A DNA stretch of 64,000 bases from Pampus argenteus (GCA_036937835.1 CM072880.1:17256001-17320000), one strand, 5' to 3'; counted from the first letter of the stretch, positions 10,029-20,465 are shown. Notes: a model not told the origin generated them from the sequence alone. Made by a program: numbers and translations.

Positions 10029-10200
10029 GCCGAGGGGTGTTTGCCACAGCCCATTTCAGCAAAAAAGACTTTGTGGTAAAGGGGCCAGCTAATAAATCAT
10101 GAATAATCAGACAGGAGGAGGAATACCTATCACAGAGCATGTACTGTTTTCATGTTTGACTTAAATAAAAAACCTGCATGCTACGCCGGATCGCCTTACA
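10029..10200 (+). pseudogene. KMT5A-like SET-domain gene: decayed SET core
   Basis: After an acceptor (TTTGACTAG) the frame reads RGVFATAHFSKKDFVV, the first beta strands of a SET domain, which contact S-adenosylmethionine. The expected Glu-Tyr after DFVV is missing and the frame stops soon after. In another frame RRRNTYHRACTVFMFDLN resembles the next SET segment of the same family. The Asn-His and Tyr motifs of the catalytic end are not found. SET enzymes methylate histone H4 Lys20 in the KMT5A family. This copy is broken by at least one frameshift and is truncated at about 10200. Confidence 0.6.
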
Positions 10201-10456
10201 CGAAGACAGCAACTATTGCATGTCGATTTAAGTCCTTTTTCAACTCCCACACCATGTTTAACAGACTGGATAGATTTTTAAAATGTGTCTTTGTTTTAGG
10301 TATTTTTTAATAAAATGAGAAATAACAGTAATTAAAACCGCAAGCGGTGTTGTAGTCCCTCGCTCATGCCGCCCGCCGCTGCCCGACGTGTTGCAGAGGT
10401 GCTGCAACGCTTGAAAAATAAATGCAACTGTGAGAAATGCAGGAATCTGTAGGATT

Positions 10457-10612
10457 TCAATAGGTTTTCAATGGGCAAAAAAGGCCATTGGTTTTCAATG
10501 GGGAAAGTTCCATTGGTTTTCAATGGGGAAAATTTACATTGGTTTTCAATGGGGAAAATTCTATTGGTTTTCAATGGGGAAAATTTCCATTGATTTTCAA
10601 TGAGGGAAAATT
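10457..10612. repeat. 25-26 bp minisatellite, about six copies
   Basis: The unit TTTTCAATGGGGAAAATT followed by a short CCATTGG-type spacer is repeated in tandem with small changes. On the minus strand it reads as repeated FPIENQ-like peptides, which is a by-product of the repeat and not a gene. Confidence 0.85.
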
Positions 10613-12444
10613 AAATTGAAAATGGCAGACTCCCTGTTAGGAAAAGTCAATTTGCGCAAGAGACTTTTTGTTCATCTCTGTAGTCTACACATGTGTACCG
10701 AGTTTCATGTTCCAACTCCATAAAAACCCTTATGGGGAGGGGCTTTTGAAAATTTCAAGGGGGCGCTGTGGAGCCATTTTTTGCCGTACATGGGTGTGGC
10801 TCAATGGGATGTTAGAAGGTCGGAGCCTTTGCCACGCTAGCAAATTTCGTGATCCTACGTGTTTCTTAAAGGTGGTTTTATGCCGGCAAACTGTGAAACA
10901 TGTATTTTTGGCCAATGGATTTGAAAAACGCCATTTTTCTCGAGCTCTAGCGGCCACGCCCTATGAGCTACGAGTGCGCAGAGCACCACTTAAGATCAGC
11001 TGAGTCTGGAGATGTTGTCAGCCAAATTTGAAGTGTATTGGCCGAAATCCCTCGGACAAGTTTGTTTTCAGTAGAGAAACTGAAATTAAAAATGGCCGAC
11101 TTCCGGTTTGGAGTAGACCATTGGTGCCAGAGACTTTTTGGTTCATCTGATTATGGTACACAAGTGTACCAATTTTCATGTTCCAACACCATAAAAACCA
11201 CTATGGGGAGGGGTTTTGAAATGTTCTAGGGGGCGCTATTGAGCCATATTTTACATTACATGGGTATGGCCTAATGGGATGTTAGAAGGTGTGCATCTTG
11301 TCTACGCTGCCAAATTTGGTGATCCTACGTGTTTCTTAAAGGCGCAAAAAAGGCAAACGTATTTTTTGGCGGCAAAATCGACGTCATTGGACGTAGCTGC
11401 ATGGCGTTCATAATTGAGATTCAGCAAGTGGTTCTGGATGTTTTAGAAGTGGAATGAAATTGATGCCTCGAAACATGTGGCGTCAGTATGTGTAAACGTA
11501 AAGGGTGGCGGCGTGGAGGCATTAAGCCCCGCCCATGGGCGTGGTCGGCATTAAACGACACAGGGCGTCACCCTTCACCTGTGTATGAAGTTTGAAGGCG
11601 ATAGGATTTTTAGAAAGGCGTCAAAAAGGCAAACGTAATTTTTCGGCGAATGACCCAAAATGGCCGAGCTGCCACGCAAAGGCAGTTACTGGTAGCGGCA
11701 CGCCGTTGGTCGTGCAGCCTCACCGACTTGTTTTTTAATTTTTAGAAGTGAAACGAAGGCGACAGAGTAAATGGTGCACTCGCCGTATACGTGGGTGTAA
11801 ATAGCGACCATTTCCTGTTACCACAGGCGGGCGCCATGAGTGACGCGGGTCGTTGATACATAGAAACGTTCAGGGCCGGAGACCCGTTCTAAGTTCCGAA
11901 TTTGAAGCGGCTAGGTTTTTTTTTGTGGCCGTGAGAGGCATTCGTGTGTTTATGGCGAGCGGCATCCGTCGGGCAAAACTTTAGGCCTCCCTACGAGCTA
12001 CGCCCTCTGGCGAAACGATGCGCAGAGCACAACCTAAGCTCAGCTGCGTCCGATGATGATTTTTGCCGAGTTTGGAGTCTGTGGTGCGAGAGCCCTAGGA
12101 CGAGTTCGTTTTGGCTAAAAAACGCCAGATTCAAAATGGCCGACTTCCTGTTGGAATGTGAGCGTCGGCCCAAGAGGCAACTGCCCTTTTGTTTTTATGC
12201 TTGACATGTTTCCTGAGGTTCATGGGGCTACTTGAAAGTCGCCGACTTTGTCTATGGCTTTTTGGAAAGTTTGTAGAGGGCGCTAGAGAGTCATTTTGCA
12301 CAACGCCTCAACGCCGATTCAGAAAAGGTTGCCCGTGACTGCCATGTCGTATCAACTTTTTGAGCATGGGCAAGGGGTGTTTTTGCCCGTCGAAGAGTGT
12401 CAGGAATAATAATGCGTAATAATAATAAACAGCTCAATTTTAAT

Positions 12445-12482
12445 AGTCCCTCACTGCATTCACTGTGTGAGAGCGAGGGACT
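12445..12482. repeat. Terminal hairpin of the Helentron-like element
   Basis: AGTCCCTC (12445-12452) pairs with GAGGGACT (12475-12482), giving a stem of at least 8 bp with a loop rich in CACTG. It is followed by AATAAT. Confidence 0.7.
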
Positions 12483-12600
12483 AATAATGTGGTCAAAATG
12501 TTCACAAAGACAACATAATATATTACATAAAACACAGTCGAGTACAGTCAAGTTGCACAAGTTTCAGGTTTGAACACTGTATGCAAGCATAGCCATTTTT

Positions 12601-13039
12601 TCAACACACAACTTTTTTACAAATGTACAAAAATGTTAAATCATTTTTAGACAGATTGTTGCTATATTTACTCATCACTTCATCATAATCTTGCCCTATA
12701 TCAATATAATAAAGAAAGAAAACACAATGCTGTCTGCAAACAGCTGTACAAACGTCTTGTACTTGTCTTGCTGAATGTTGAATAGTTGTGCAGCTTCTTT
12801 TTAGAAATGCATCAATTGGCATATACGTGGATTGGGTTACCAAAACTGTCAAAGAATGAAGCTACACTAAACTTGTCAGTGTATATAGACAACCAGTGTT
12901 GGTCACTTCTATAAGAGGGGTCTGTGTTTATCACTAGCGCTACAGGGTTTTCTTTAATAGTTCTTTTAAGTAGATTGCTGGCAAACACCCCTAAAAAGAG
13001 GCTTTGTTTTAACAATTTCTCAAGTTCTATCATATTCAT
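12601..13039 (-). pseudogene. Polinton cysteine protease (adenain-like)
   Basis: Translation starts at 13039 and is carried by two overlapping frames, so one frameshift is needed near 12830. The N-terminal half has VINTDPSYRSDQHWLSIY, where the His-Trp pair provides the catalytic His, followed by FFDSFGNP, which carries the conserved Asp and Gly. The second half has a Cys-rich CTAVCRQHCVFFLYY segment containing the nucleophile. The family processes capsid precursors in adenoviruses and Polintons, and the fold and length (about 140 residues) fit. It is the last gene of the minus-strand cluster. Confidence 0.8.
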
Positions 13040-13059
13040 GCTAGTGGGGGGTTGTCTGT

Positions 13060-13811
13060 GTGCAGAGTTTTCCAGAATTGAGTATGAAGAGTGGCATACT
13101 AGATGTATTGTCTGTATTAAGGGATTTCTAAACCTCTAATCTGACATTATCATTTTTTATAAGGAATACATGATCGTCACACTCTTCATCAGGAGATAAA
13201 TTAAAACAAAACAAAACAAATTATATCCTCTACAAAACTCATCATGGTTTATAGCTATTGTGCAATTTTTAAGATACTTTCCTGTTGCAGAATACAGCTG
13301 ATGATATTCTCTAATGTAATTCCTAGCAAAATTAGGTTGAAAAAGCTTTGAGGGGTATGACTGTTCATCGACCTATAAACATAAAAATGTTGCAGTCAGA
13401 GTGCAGTGTCCATGCAAATCAATCCAGATCCAAATTGTGTTTTCAAAGTTTCCCTTCCATAATTTAGAAGACTCTCTATAATACATTGATAAGGATACGT
13501 GTTTAATGATTGTGTTATGAGTCTATCTCCCAGAGAAATGTCGACTTGTGAAAATAGTAATTTATGAATCCCACTTCACCTCCCTGAGCAAGATTTCCTC
13601 CATTAGCTTTGGTAGTCATGACACATGTAAAATGGTGCGTGTTGTTTAGATTCAGGTAGTCTTCACTGCTCACTGAAACAAAAAATTCCAACAGTGCAGA
13701 ATCCGTAATAGCTGTTAGTGGCGGTATTTCCACATAGACAATTGTATACTTGTATAGATACTTGTTTGCGTTAAAGGTACCAGAAACAGATCTAATTCCA
13801 ATTTTGCACAT
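13060..13811 (-). pseudogene. Polinton major capsid protein, internally deleted
   Basis: From 13811 the frame reads IVYVEIPPLTAITDSALLEFF and SSEDYLNLNNTHH, the start of the double-jelly-roll capsid protein. After a frameshift near 13530 it continues with VDISLGDRLITQSLNTYPYQ. The C-terminal part appears near 13150-13330 in two frames (NCTIAINHDEFCRGY; NDNVRLEV). Polinton capsid proteins are about 500-650 residues, and here the middle third or more is absent, so the remnant would total about 240. It would have formed the icosahedral shell. Confidence 0.75.
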
Positions 13812-13939
13812 TCTTTTGACATATTATGTAACAAAGCCATTCTTGCTAGAGTATATCCTTGCTTCTTGTCTTGCTATGTTTAGTAGGTTTCCTTTGCTTA
13901 ACTTGTGTATTTTTTTTCTTGCCTTAGTGTTGTGGTGCA

Positions 13940-14240
13940 GCTACAGTAAATTCTTTCTTGAGCAAAGGAAACACTAGTCTAAACAAGCCACGAAAAATCA
14001 CCCAAGACCCACACCATATTGTGAAATGAGACCACTGTATCCCGGTTAAATCCCCACTGGCTTGAGCCGTGTAATAAGCAAGTATTTGTCCATGTTGTTG
14101 ACGTATGGTTGATGCATGATTGTTCTTTGTTTAAAACTGATGTTGAACCAGTCGAAAGTGTAGTTTTATTATTGTTTTTCCATATATGTAAAAGGTATGT
14201 GCTGGTTCTGATCAACTTGAGCAATATCTCAATGCTGTCT
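13940..14240 (-). pseudogene. Polinton minor capsid-like piece (small basic protein)
   Basis: One minus-strand frame contains GLFRLVFPLLKKEF after a Gly/aromatic stretch (about 13950-14030), then a Lys/Arg-rich tail. This matches the general plan of the short Polinton minor capsid protein: a glycine/tyrosine-rich start, a conserved GLFR..-PLLK block, and a basic end. It lies between the major capsid and penton-like genes, where that gene is expected. Frameshifts make the exact ends uncertain. Confidence 0.5.
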
Positions 14241-14476
14241 TTGTGTGTTTAACAGAGCCTATGATAGTGTGGTTTGTCGTACATCCTTGTTATCATTTGA
14301 TTGTTTGCTCCAGCAGCATAAAAGATTCTTAAAAGGGGGGCAGTTATCCCCCTTTTTTCATTGGTTAATATAGTATCCTCTGCGGTCTTAAAGACTTCTC
14401 CAGGTGTAAACCCAGGTTTTCCTCGAAATGTTAACTATGGGCCTCTTATTGATAAAACAATTACTCTAATATTATA

Positions 14477-14880
14477 CTAAAGCTTGATGTACTCCATACC
14501 ATTAACAGTCAAACATTTATTTTTTTTATCTCTGTTATTATTTGTTGCATAGTTGAGTAGAATCCAGGGGTTTCTGTTAGACAAGCCCTCTTGTTCGTTT
14601 TTTTTGTCATACACAATGAATTCTGCATCTTTGGGTGGGAAGTTTGTCCATGTTTTAGGATACTGAATTTCTATTAGTCCCACTTCATAAGGCACATTAC
14701 ACCGAAAAGGCTGTGGCAGCTTTCTAAAATAAGTAATGTGTTGTCGGGGTAAAATGATTCAGAAGAATTGCTAGGCAATGTCACAAAAAACCCTCGCCAT
14801 CCATGTCGTGATAATGCCTCAGTATGCTACTTGTTTCAGACTCGTTACGGCAGTTGAATGATTTGTCTCTCCAAAATCTA
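14477..14880 (-). pseudogene. Polinton penton-like minor capsid protein, N-terminal part
   Basis: Near 14740-14820 on the minus strand FFVTLPSNSSESFYPDN is readable. The frame at 14695-14477 then gives PYEVGLIEIQYPKTWTNFPP, the best conserved block of the Polinton penton/minor capsid protein. A frameshift separates the two pieces and the C-terminal part is not seen. The protein forms the capsid vertices in the virus-like model of Polintons. Confidence 0.7.
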
Positions 14881-14893
14881 CGAGTTAAATTTA

Positions 14894-15830
14894 TCAATCC
14901 ATCCAACACATTCGACTAGTATTATTTGGTTCATAAAAGGTCCCCTCTAATTTCTCTCCGTCATAATCTTTTAATGTGTAAACTGGAGCTCTTTGTGGTA
15001 CACATTCCGCCACAGTAAAGTATTTGTCTGTATAATTTTGTTCATAACCTTTTTTAAAAGAACCTCTCAATTTTGAAATTCTCACTGTATCGCCTGTTTT
15101 ATATTTAAAGTTAACCAGATCTTTGTCTTTTTTTGGTATAGATTGTTGAAAACAATGCGTTAGTTGTCTTTTGTTACCTCACACGGGGTCATTTTAATGC
15201 TACGATGATAGCCACTGTTGTATGAGTCAACCAAGAATTATTAATTATTAGATATCTAATTATTAGATATCTTATTAAATATCTCCACATCGTTGTTTTA
15301 AGTTTCCTGTTAAAAACATTTGACAATACACGCTTTTGTCTGATTTGGATGTGGTAAACTATATAATTTTATATTTTTTGACTAGTGCTTTAAATTGCCG
15401 GTTTAAGAATTCCTTACCTTTGTCTGTCTGTAATTTGTCCTCATCAAGAATATCTTTAGGCCGCTGTAACACATCTACCGCTTTTGTTTTTCAGGCAACA
15501 AACCCATCACCCAAACATATTTTGAAAACATGTCGATACATGTTAAGTATAAGTAACATACCCCATCATTTTCTGAGGAATAAGACCACATATCCACTAG
15601 ATCTGCCAATTTACTTTGTTGTTACTAAAACCCTGTTTCTTGTAAAATGCACGGGTGCAGTTTTGTGAAGAGGGAAGACATCTTAAATCAAAATTTGTGC
15701 ACCAAATGCGGGTATTTTCAAACAACGGCAGTTTAAGTTTTTGTATGCCGCCATATCTTCCTGCATTTTTTGGGTCATAGTATATCTTTTGCATATCATT
15801 CTCCATTGCTGTTGTCACAAAAATGAGCAG
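14894..15830 (-). pseudogene. Polinton retrovirus-like integrase
   Basis: Translation on the minus strand begins near 15818 with QKIYYDPKNAGRYGGIQKLK, the N-terminal hallmark of Polinton integrases. A DDE core follows in broken frames (about 15600-15180), including a TCIDMFSKY block. The C-terminal domain is clear at 14894-15085 (MRISKLRGSFKKGYEQNYTD, then APVYTLKDYDGEKLEGTFYE). It catalyses element insertion. Several stops make it inactive. The piggyBac MITE sits just upstream of its start. Confidence 0.8.
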
Positions 15831-16075
15831 TCATTGTCTGTGTATAGAATTTTTATTTCTGACAGTATTTTCATTAAACAATCAGATGTATTTAACCCTT
15901 GTATGGTATTCGGGTCTGTGGGACCTGTTTTCATGTTTAATTAATTATTTTTTCAACCTGAAATTCATTGGCTTTGACTCATTTTCTGTGAAGAACATAA
16001 ATCAAAACACATTTGTTTAGTATTTTAAGAGAAAATTATTGGATTGTGGTGTTTTGAAAGCCCAAAACTCTAGCG

Positions 16076-17089
16076 CCCGGGTTCCCAACCCGCGGACCGC
16101 GGTCCGGATCCGGACCGGATCGCCATATCATCCGGACCCGAGATTAATTGTAGAATTATTTATTTTTTTGACAGGTGAGTCTATTTCATGCCGTAACATT
16201 ACTTTTCCCTATCCAAGCAGTGCACTGAGCAAGCATTGGAAGGTACCAACCAATCGTGTGAGAGTCATACTACCCATGTGATTCTATCTAGCCAATGAAA
16301 TCGCCACCTTGAATTCAGAGCGAGGTGCTACGAGTGAGTCTGTACGAGCACAGTCAGATATTTACTTGGAAGGAGTTGTGCTGCGAGTACGAGACAGTCA
16401 GTCAGGAAATGAAGGTGGAAATTGAGCGAGAAGAGATTCAAGTGGATTAAACACAGGGAGATGATACTGGAAGAGAGGGCGTAAGTTAGTCATTACTAGA
16501 GAAGTAAGCAATATGGCTCGAGCTTTCAATGCGGAATGGACTGACGCGTACATGTTCATTCTTCCGCCCACGAGCACGAAACCAGTTTGTCTCATATGCT
16601 CCGAAACAGTGGCACTTATTAAAAGTGTCAACGTCAAGCGTCACTATGAGACTAAGCACAAAGCATTTGAACAATCATATCAATGAACATAATAAAAACA
16701 AAATATCGTTCCAAGCTCACTGATGAGCATCTGCACATCTGTAAGAGACAGTTAAGATGTTTTGTGAATTTTTTGTTGAGGATAGCATTAACATTGTTCA
16801 GTCAAAAGGAAACTGAAGCTGCTATTTTTTTTTCTTAACCACTTTCTTTGTTTTTGAATACATAATTTAGTCATTTGTATTTAAACTGCAGCCACATTGT
16901 GTAAGCCAGTGTTTCAATGTCAATAAATTTCTTTGAAATTATTTTAACCCATATTGTGTTTTTTCCCCCTTCGTCTGTTCATTTTCTCAGGTATCAGTCA
17001 TACCGCAAATACAAATATGATGTTCCGGACCTCAGCTTGAGGATATTTATTTTAACCGGACCTCCTCAATTTTTACTTGAATACCCCTG
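16076..17089 (+). mobile_element. hAT transposon (ZBED type), internally deleted
   Basis: An exact 8-bp duplication CTCTAGCG flanks the element (16068-16075 and 17090-17097), the hAT signature. The right end ACCCCTG is the complement of the usual CAGGGGT hAT end, and the left end (CCCGGGTTCCCAAC) has drifted. At 1,014 bp it keeps only the BED-finger start of a transposase, so it is non-autonomous. Confidence 0.8.
16513..16686 (+). pseudogene. hAT transposase N-terminus: BED zinc finger
   Basis: A 57-codon frame encodes a BED finger: aromatic residues (FNAEWTDAYMF), the CLIC pair, and HYETKH with the two His. BED fingers bind the transposon ends. The frame ends soon after the finger, and the catalytic RNase H-like domain and hAT dimerisation domain are missing. 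The family resembles transposases that gave rise to vertebrate ZBED genes. Confidence 0.75.
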
Positions 17090-17249
17090 CTCTAGCGGGT
17101 CCACCAGACCTATAAATACTAATACCACACGAGGGTTAAAAACATGAATAAACTCAAAACAAGCGTGAATATTTTTACAAAGTAGTGTTTTCACAAGATC
17201 ATGCAATAGATTTTCAATTTTCACATACTGTTTCCTGTTTAACACCTCA

Positions 17250-18256
17250 ACACACAAATCTACAGTAAAGGTACAGAAACAGGCTACATGACCAGTGAAA
17301 TTTATCATCGTTTAAAGGAAAATACTTTAAAACATCAACAAAAATAGATTTAATGTAAGAGTCATTATCGTTTGATGGTAGCCTATTTAAATCAGCAGCA
17401 AGAACAGATTTTACATTTATTACATTTACATTGAACTGTTTGCACCATTGAATGCCAATCATCTGCTGGCTGTCTTTTAAATTTTGGATGTCTTGCAACA
17501 TCTATGCCATTTACAGCGTTATCAACAGCATCACACAGCAAAGCCTTCAGTTTATACATAGTGCACTGCATCTGTACAGAGTTTATCTCTGTTGATGTCA
17601 GAAGCCAGAGGCAAAATAATACATACGTTTGAGCAGATGTGTAATTTTCATTAAAAATCGCTTCTTTAATTTCTTCCACATGGCCTTGAAGACAATGTAA
17701 GGGATGTACATCAATGCATGACACTTGTCTTTGTAATGTCTAGCCCTATATACACAGAATATACAGGTTTTTGCAGCTCTTTGCTTGAGATATATGTGTA
17801 GATAGTAACCTGTTATTACCTTTACCGCATCATAAATGTCGGGCCCCAGTGACGCAGTCTTTTTAAAGTAGTCGGGAGATCCATCATTGTTCAGAGTATC
17901 CAAACAGGCAGGCTTGAACGCTGCTTGATTGTAGCAATCAGAGGACTCCCTTCCCAATCCATCAGCGTAAAACGACAGATTTCTTTTACCCAACTCAGCG
18001 GCAAAGTCATCCACCCATGAGCTGTCTTTGCAGTCGTCCTGGCAGCGTTTTGTACTGCCTTGAGAAACATCCATATTTGAAGATGCATTGTTAGATCTAC
18101 ATTTGTTTCAATGCATGTATCAAGGTGTGCATTTTTTATCATCATCATCGTCATCATCATCATCACTCTCATCAAAAATGTTTCTTTTGAGATTCTTGTA
18201 GGACTGGTAAACTTTGTACTGTTAAAAATAAATAAATAAATAAATGAAATTGGCAA
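17250..18256 (-). pseudogene. Unrecognised Polinton-linked protein, frameshifted
   Basis: Three minus-strand frames (18074-17598, 17724-17392, 17501-17247) read as one diverged protein of at least 270 residues. It contains WVDDFAAELGKRNLSFYADG, a segment ending in LKQRAAKTCIFC, paired cysteines and an alternating helix pattern. A GAT run (about 18133-18165) encodes an acidic Asp stretch just upstream, preceded by KVYQSYKNLKRNIFDE. It is on the same strand as, and upstream of, the Polinton integrase, so I infer it is a cargo gene of that element. I do not recognise the family. A decayed host gene is the alternative. Confidence 0.35.
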
Positions 18257-18459
18257 AAAAAACGGATGTGAAAAGTCACTCCTCGTAGAAACATTTCATT
18301 GGCTTCTCCGGTGTAGAGGTAAACAACCCCTTGATCGAACAAGTATCTTAACTCTACAGTCTTGCACATCCCACTCTTACATAGGAAACCATGCTTATTG
18401 CTTGGGAGTAAAGACATCAAAATGGATGCCTGCATTAGCCATGTTTAAAAGCAGAAGAT

Positions 18460-19032
18460 CCTCCGTCCCGGACGTCCCAGGGCTCAGACACACGCACGCA
18501 GACATGTCTATGCATGTCAGGCTGCCTTATTCAGTAGATGTAGCCTACTCTTCTGTAGCCTACTCCCTAACTTATGCCAGGTTTAGATAAGACAAGTTTA
18601 AAAACCGACATTTGGGTTTGGTTTGCTACCATTCACGCCATTACCATTAGCCCTGCTGTGTTGCTGAAAAATAAAGGATATAAGCCTAATTGAATAACAT
18701 TTTACAACCTTTTTCTGTAAATGAGAAAAACATTAAAGAAAATAACAGCAACAACATAAATTAAAAAACAAAAACAGTAATTTCTTGAGAATGCAATCTA
18801 CACCAGATAATATTGTCTTTAATACAGAGAGAGGACACACTTCAAAAAAGGGGCATCCATGCACACACACACGTCACCAACAGCTCCATCTGCGTTTGGG
18901 TCCTGTTATTAAAGCCCTGACATATATGCATTGTGAGGAGTTGGTCTCAGCTATGCAAAAATATTTATGGCAATAAAAATATTTATGGTAATAACACCAT
19001 GTGCTCAGATTCCAGCAAATTGTGTACTCATA
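18460..19032. other. No gene seen
   Basis: AT-rich sequence between the Polinton remnant and a GATA array. Short frames here lack any recognisable domain. Confidence 0.55.
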
Positions 19033-19035
19033 ACT

Positions 19036-19130
<95 letters not shown>

Positions 19131-19137
19131 GGATAGA
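19036..19137. repeat. (TAGA)n microsatellite, about 25 units
   Basis: It is an almost perfect tetranucleotide run with one GGAT variant near the right end. The repeated Ile-Tyr-Leu-Ser peptide it yields on the minus strand is not a gene. Confidence 0.98.
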
Positions 19138-19734
19138 TCATTTGAATTGAATAGAAGGAATTTATATCATTTTTCTGTGCCTCTATCTTGTTGTCTGAAG
19201 TAGAGAACGTGTACTTGCAATGAATCACCAAATTTGTGTGTAATGTTTCATCTTGCAAACACTGGTCTGGCTCCCTCTTTCTATTTCTGACATCATGTGA
19301 GCGCTGCGTCCCACGCCATGAGCCTTGAGGCCCACTGAGATCCAGACTCACCATCAGTGTGACATGATATGACTTAATGACTGTAGCCCACTCCTGATGC
19401 AATGCAGGAATCACAACGTCACGACCTTGTCTTTTTGTTTTCATTTCACTGGCCTGTCCTGACCCTGATTATGATGAATACTGTGCTTATGTCGGTGTTG
19501 AGTCTGTCCCTCCAGAAGCTGAAATGAACCCTCTTTCTGCTGTGCCTTTGCTCTGCACATATCCACAGTCAGGAAACCTTGCTATTTAACAAGACAAGTG
19601 AGTGTGTGCATCCTGGACGTGGATGATTGCAAGTGTTGCTCATTGAGATTGATTTATAGCCTGTGACTCATCAGCCATATAACTCTGGGGGCCAAAAGGG
19701 CCTCGCTGAGAATCATGATGAGCGGATAGAAAAG
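19138..19734. other. No gene seen
   Basis: There is no supportable frame or repeat boundary. A long minus-strand frame here is a read-through of the neighbouring microsatellite. Confidence 0.5.
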
Positions 19735-20244
19735 AGGATTCATCTAATAAGTCTCTTAAGAGTTTGCAGCTGATTCAGAATACTGCTGCACGTGTTCTGA
19801 CAGGAACCAAGATCAGAGATCACATCTCTCCCATTTTGGCTTCCTTGCACTGGCTAACCGTTAAATCTAGAATAGAATTTAAAATTCATCTCCTAACATA
19901 CTTCATAGTCAGGCATCATCATATCTAAAAGAGTTCATAGTACCTTACTATCCCACTAGAACATTGGGCTCTCAAGATGCTGGGTTCCTTGTGGTTCCTA
20001 TAGTGTCTAAAAGTAGATTGGGAGCCAGAGCTTTAAGCTATCAAGCTCCTCTTCTGTGGAATAAACTACCACTCTGTGTTCGGGAGGCAGACACGGTCAA
20101 CCCCTTTAAGAGTAGACTTAAGACTTTCCTTTTTGATAAAGCTTATATTAAGGGCTGGCTCAGCTCATCCCTTAGTTATGCTGCTGACTAGACTGCTGGG
20201 GGACTCACACACTCTCTCCTTCTCTATCTATCTATCTATCTATA

Positions 20245-20302
<58 letters not shown>

Positions 20303-20465
20303 ACTATATATCATGTTACTAACTAAACTTCTTCCCCAGAGTTTCTGTGCTCTCTCATCCAGCAGGTTCTTGTGGACTATGCCTGCTGCTGTGGTCCTGC
20401 GTGGCGTCTTCTGCTTCTGCGTCATCATTGTTACCATATCCCCATTAAAGATTATAGTTAGTTAA
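19735..20465 (+). mobile_element. Rex1-like LINE, ORF2 C-terminus and 3' UTR (copy 2)
   Basis: Fragments of the C-terminal domain are readable (LQLIQNTAARVLTGTK; SPILASLHWL; then RLGARALSYQAPLLWNKLPL at 19999-20058), followed by the same 3' UTR blocks as the other two Rex1-like tails. The coding frame is shifted at about 19910. A TATC array interrupts the 3' UTR. The copy lacks endonuclease and reverse transcriptase and ends without its AT-rich tail, so it is truncated at both ends. Confidence 0.75.
20224..20302. repeat. (TATC)n microsatellite
   Basis: About 19 units of TATC with single interruptions lie inside the Rex1-like 3' UTR. The array is the reverse complement of the (TAGA)n array 1.1 kb upstream. 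Confidence 0.97.

Larger units (their letters stand above)
10354..12482. mobile_element. Helentron-like non-autonomous element (HINE type)
   Basis: AGTCCCTCGCTC at 10354-10365 is exactly complemented by GAGCGAGGGACT at 12471-12482. The 3' end is also a hairpin, since AGTCCCTC recurs at 12445-12452. A 25-26 bp minisatellite follows the left end. These are the features described for Helentron-associated elements: a subterminal inverted repeat, an internal tandem repeat, a 3' stem-loop, and AT-rich insertion sites. The interior repeats a diverged module of about 470 bp or more (AAAATGGC-GACT--C-GTT near 10620, 11090 and 12135, and GGGGGCGCT near 10760 and 11230). No Rep/helicase gene is present. 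A satellite-carrying MITE of another kind is the alternative. Confidence 0.5.
15896..17135. mobile_element. piggyBac-like MITE, interrupted by a hAT
   Basis: TTAA at 15892-15895 and 17136-17139 flanks a pair of inverted ends: CCCTTGTATGGTATT at the left and AATACCACACGAGGG at the right, complementary with two mismatches. TTAA duplications are diagnostic of piggyBac insertion. Without the nested hAT and its 8-bp duplication the MITE is about 220 bp and has no coding capacity. Confidence 0.75.
12600..18450 (-). mobile_element. Degraded Maverick/Polinton (minus strand)
   Basis: In minus-strand order, integrase, penton-like minor capsid, a second minor-capsid piece, major capsid and an adenain-like protease are recognisable. 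This set defines Mavericks/Polintons (adintovirus-like elements). Family-B DNA polymerase and the packaging ATPase were not seen. All genes carry stops or frameshifts, and the major capsid gene has lost its middle. A piggyBac MITE containing a hAT is inserted upstream of integrase. Terminal inverted repeats were not located. Confidence 0.8.

Noticed and set aside
10354..10620. CRISPR-like array at the 25-bp repeats
   Set aside because: The repeats are contiguous with no unique spacers, and the context is a eukaryotic transposon.
19028..19444. 138-codon minus-strand frame
   Set aside because: Its second half is only the translated (TAGA)n array and the rest has no domain.
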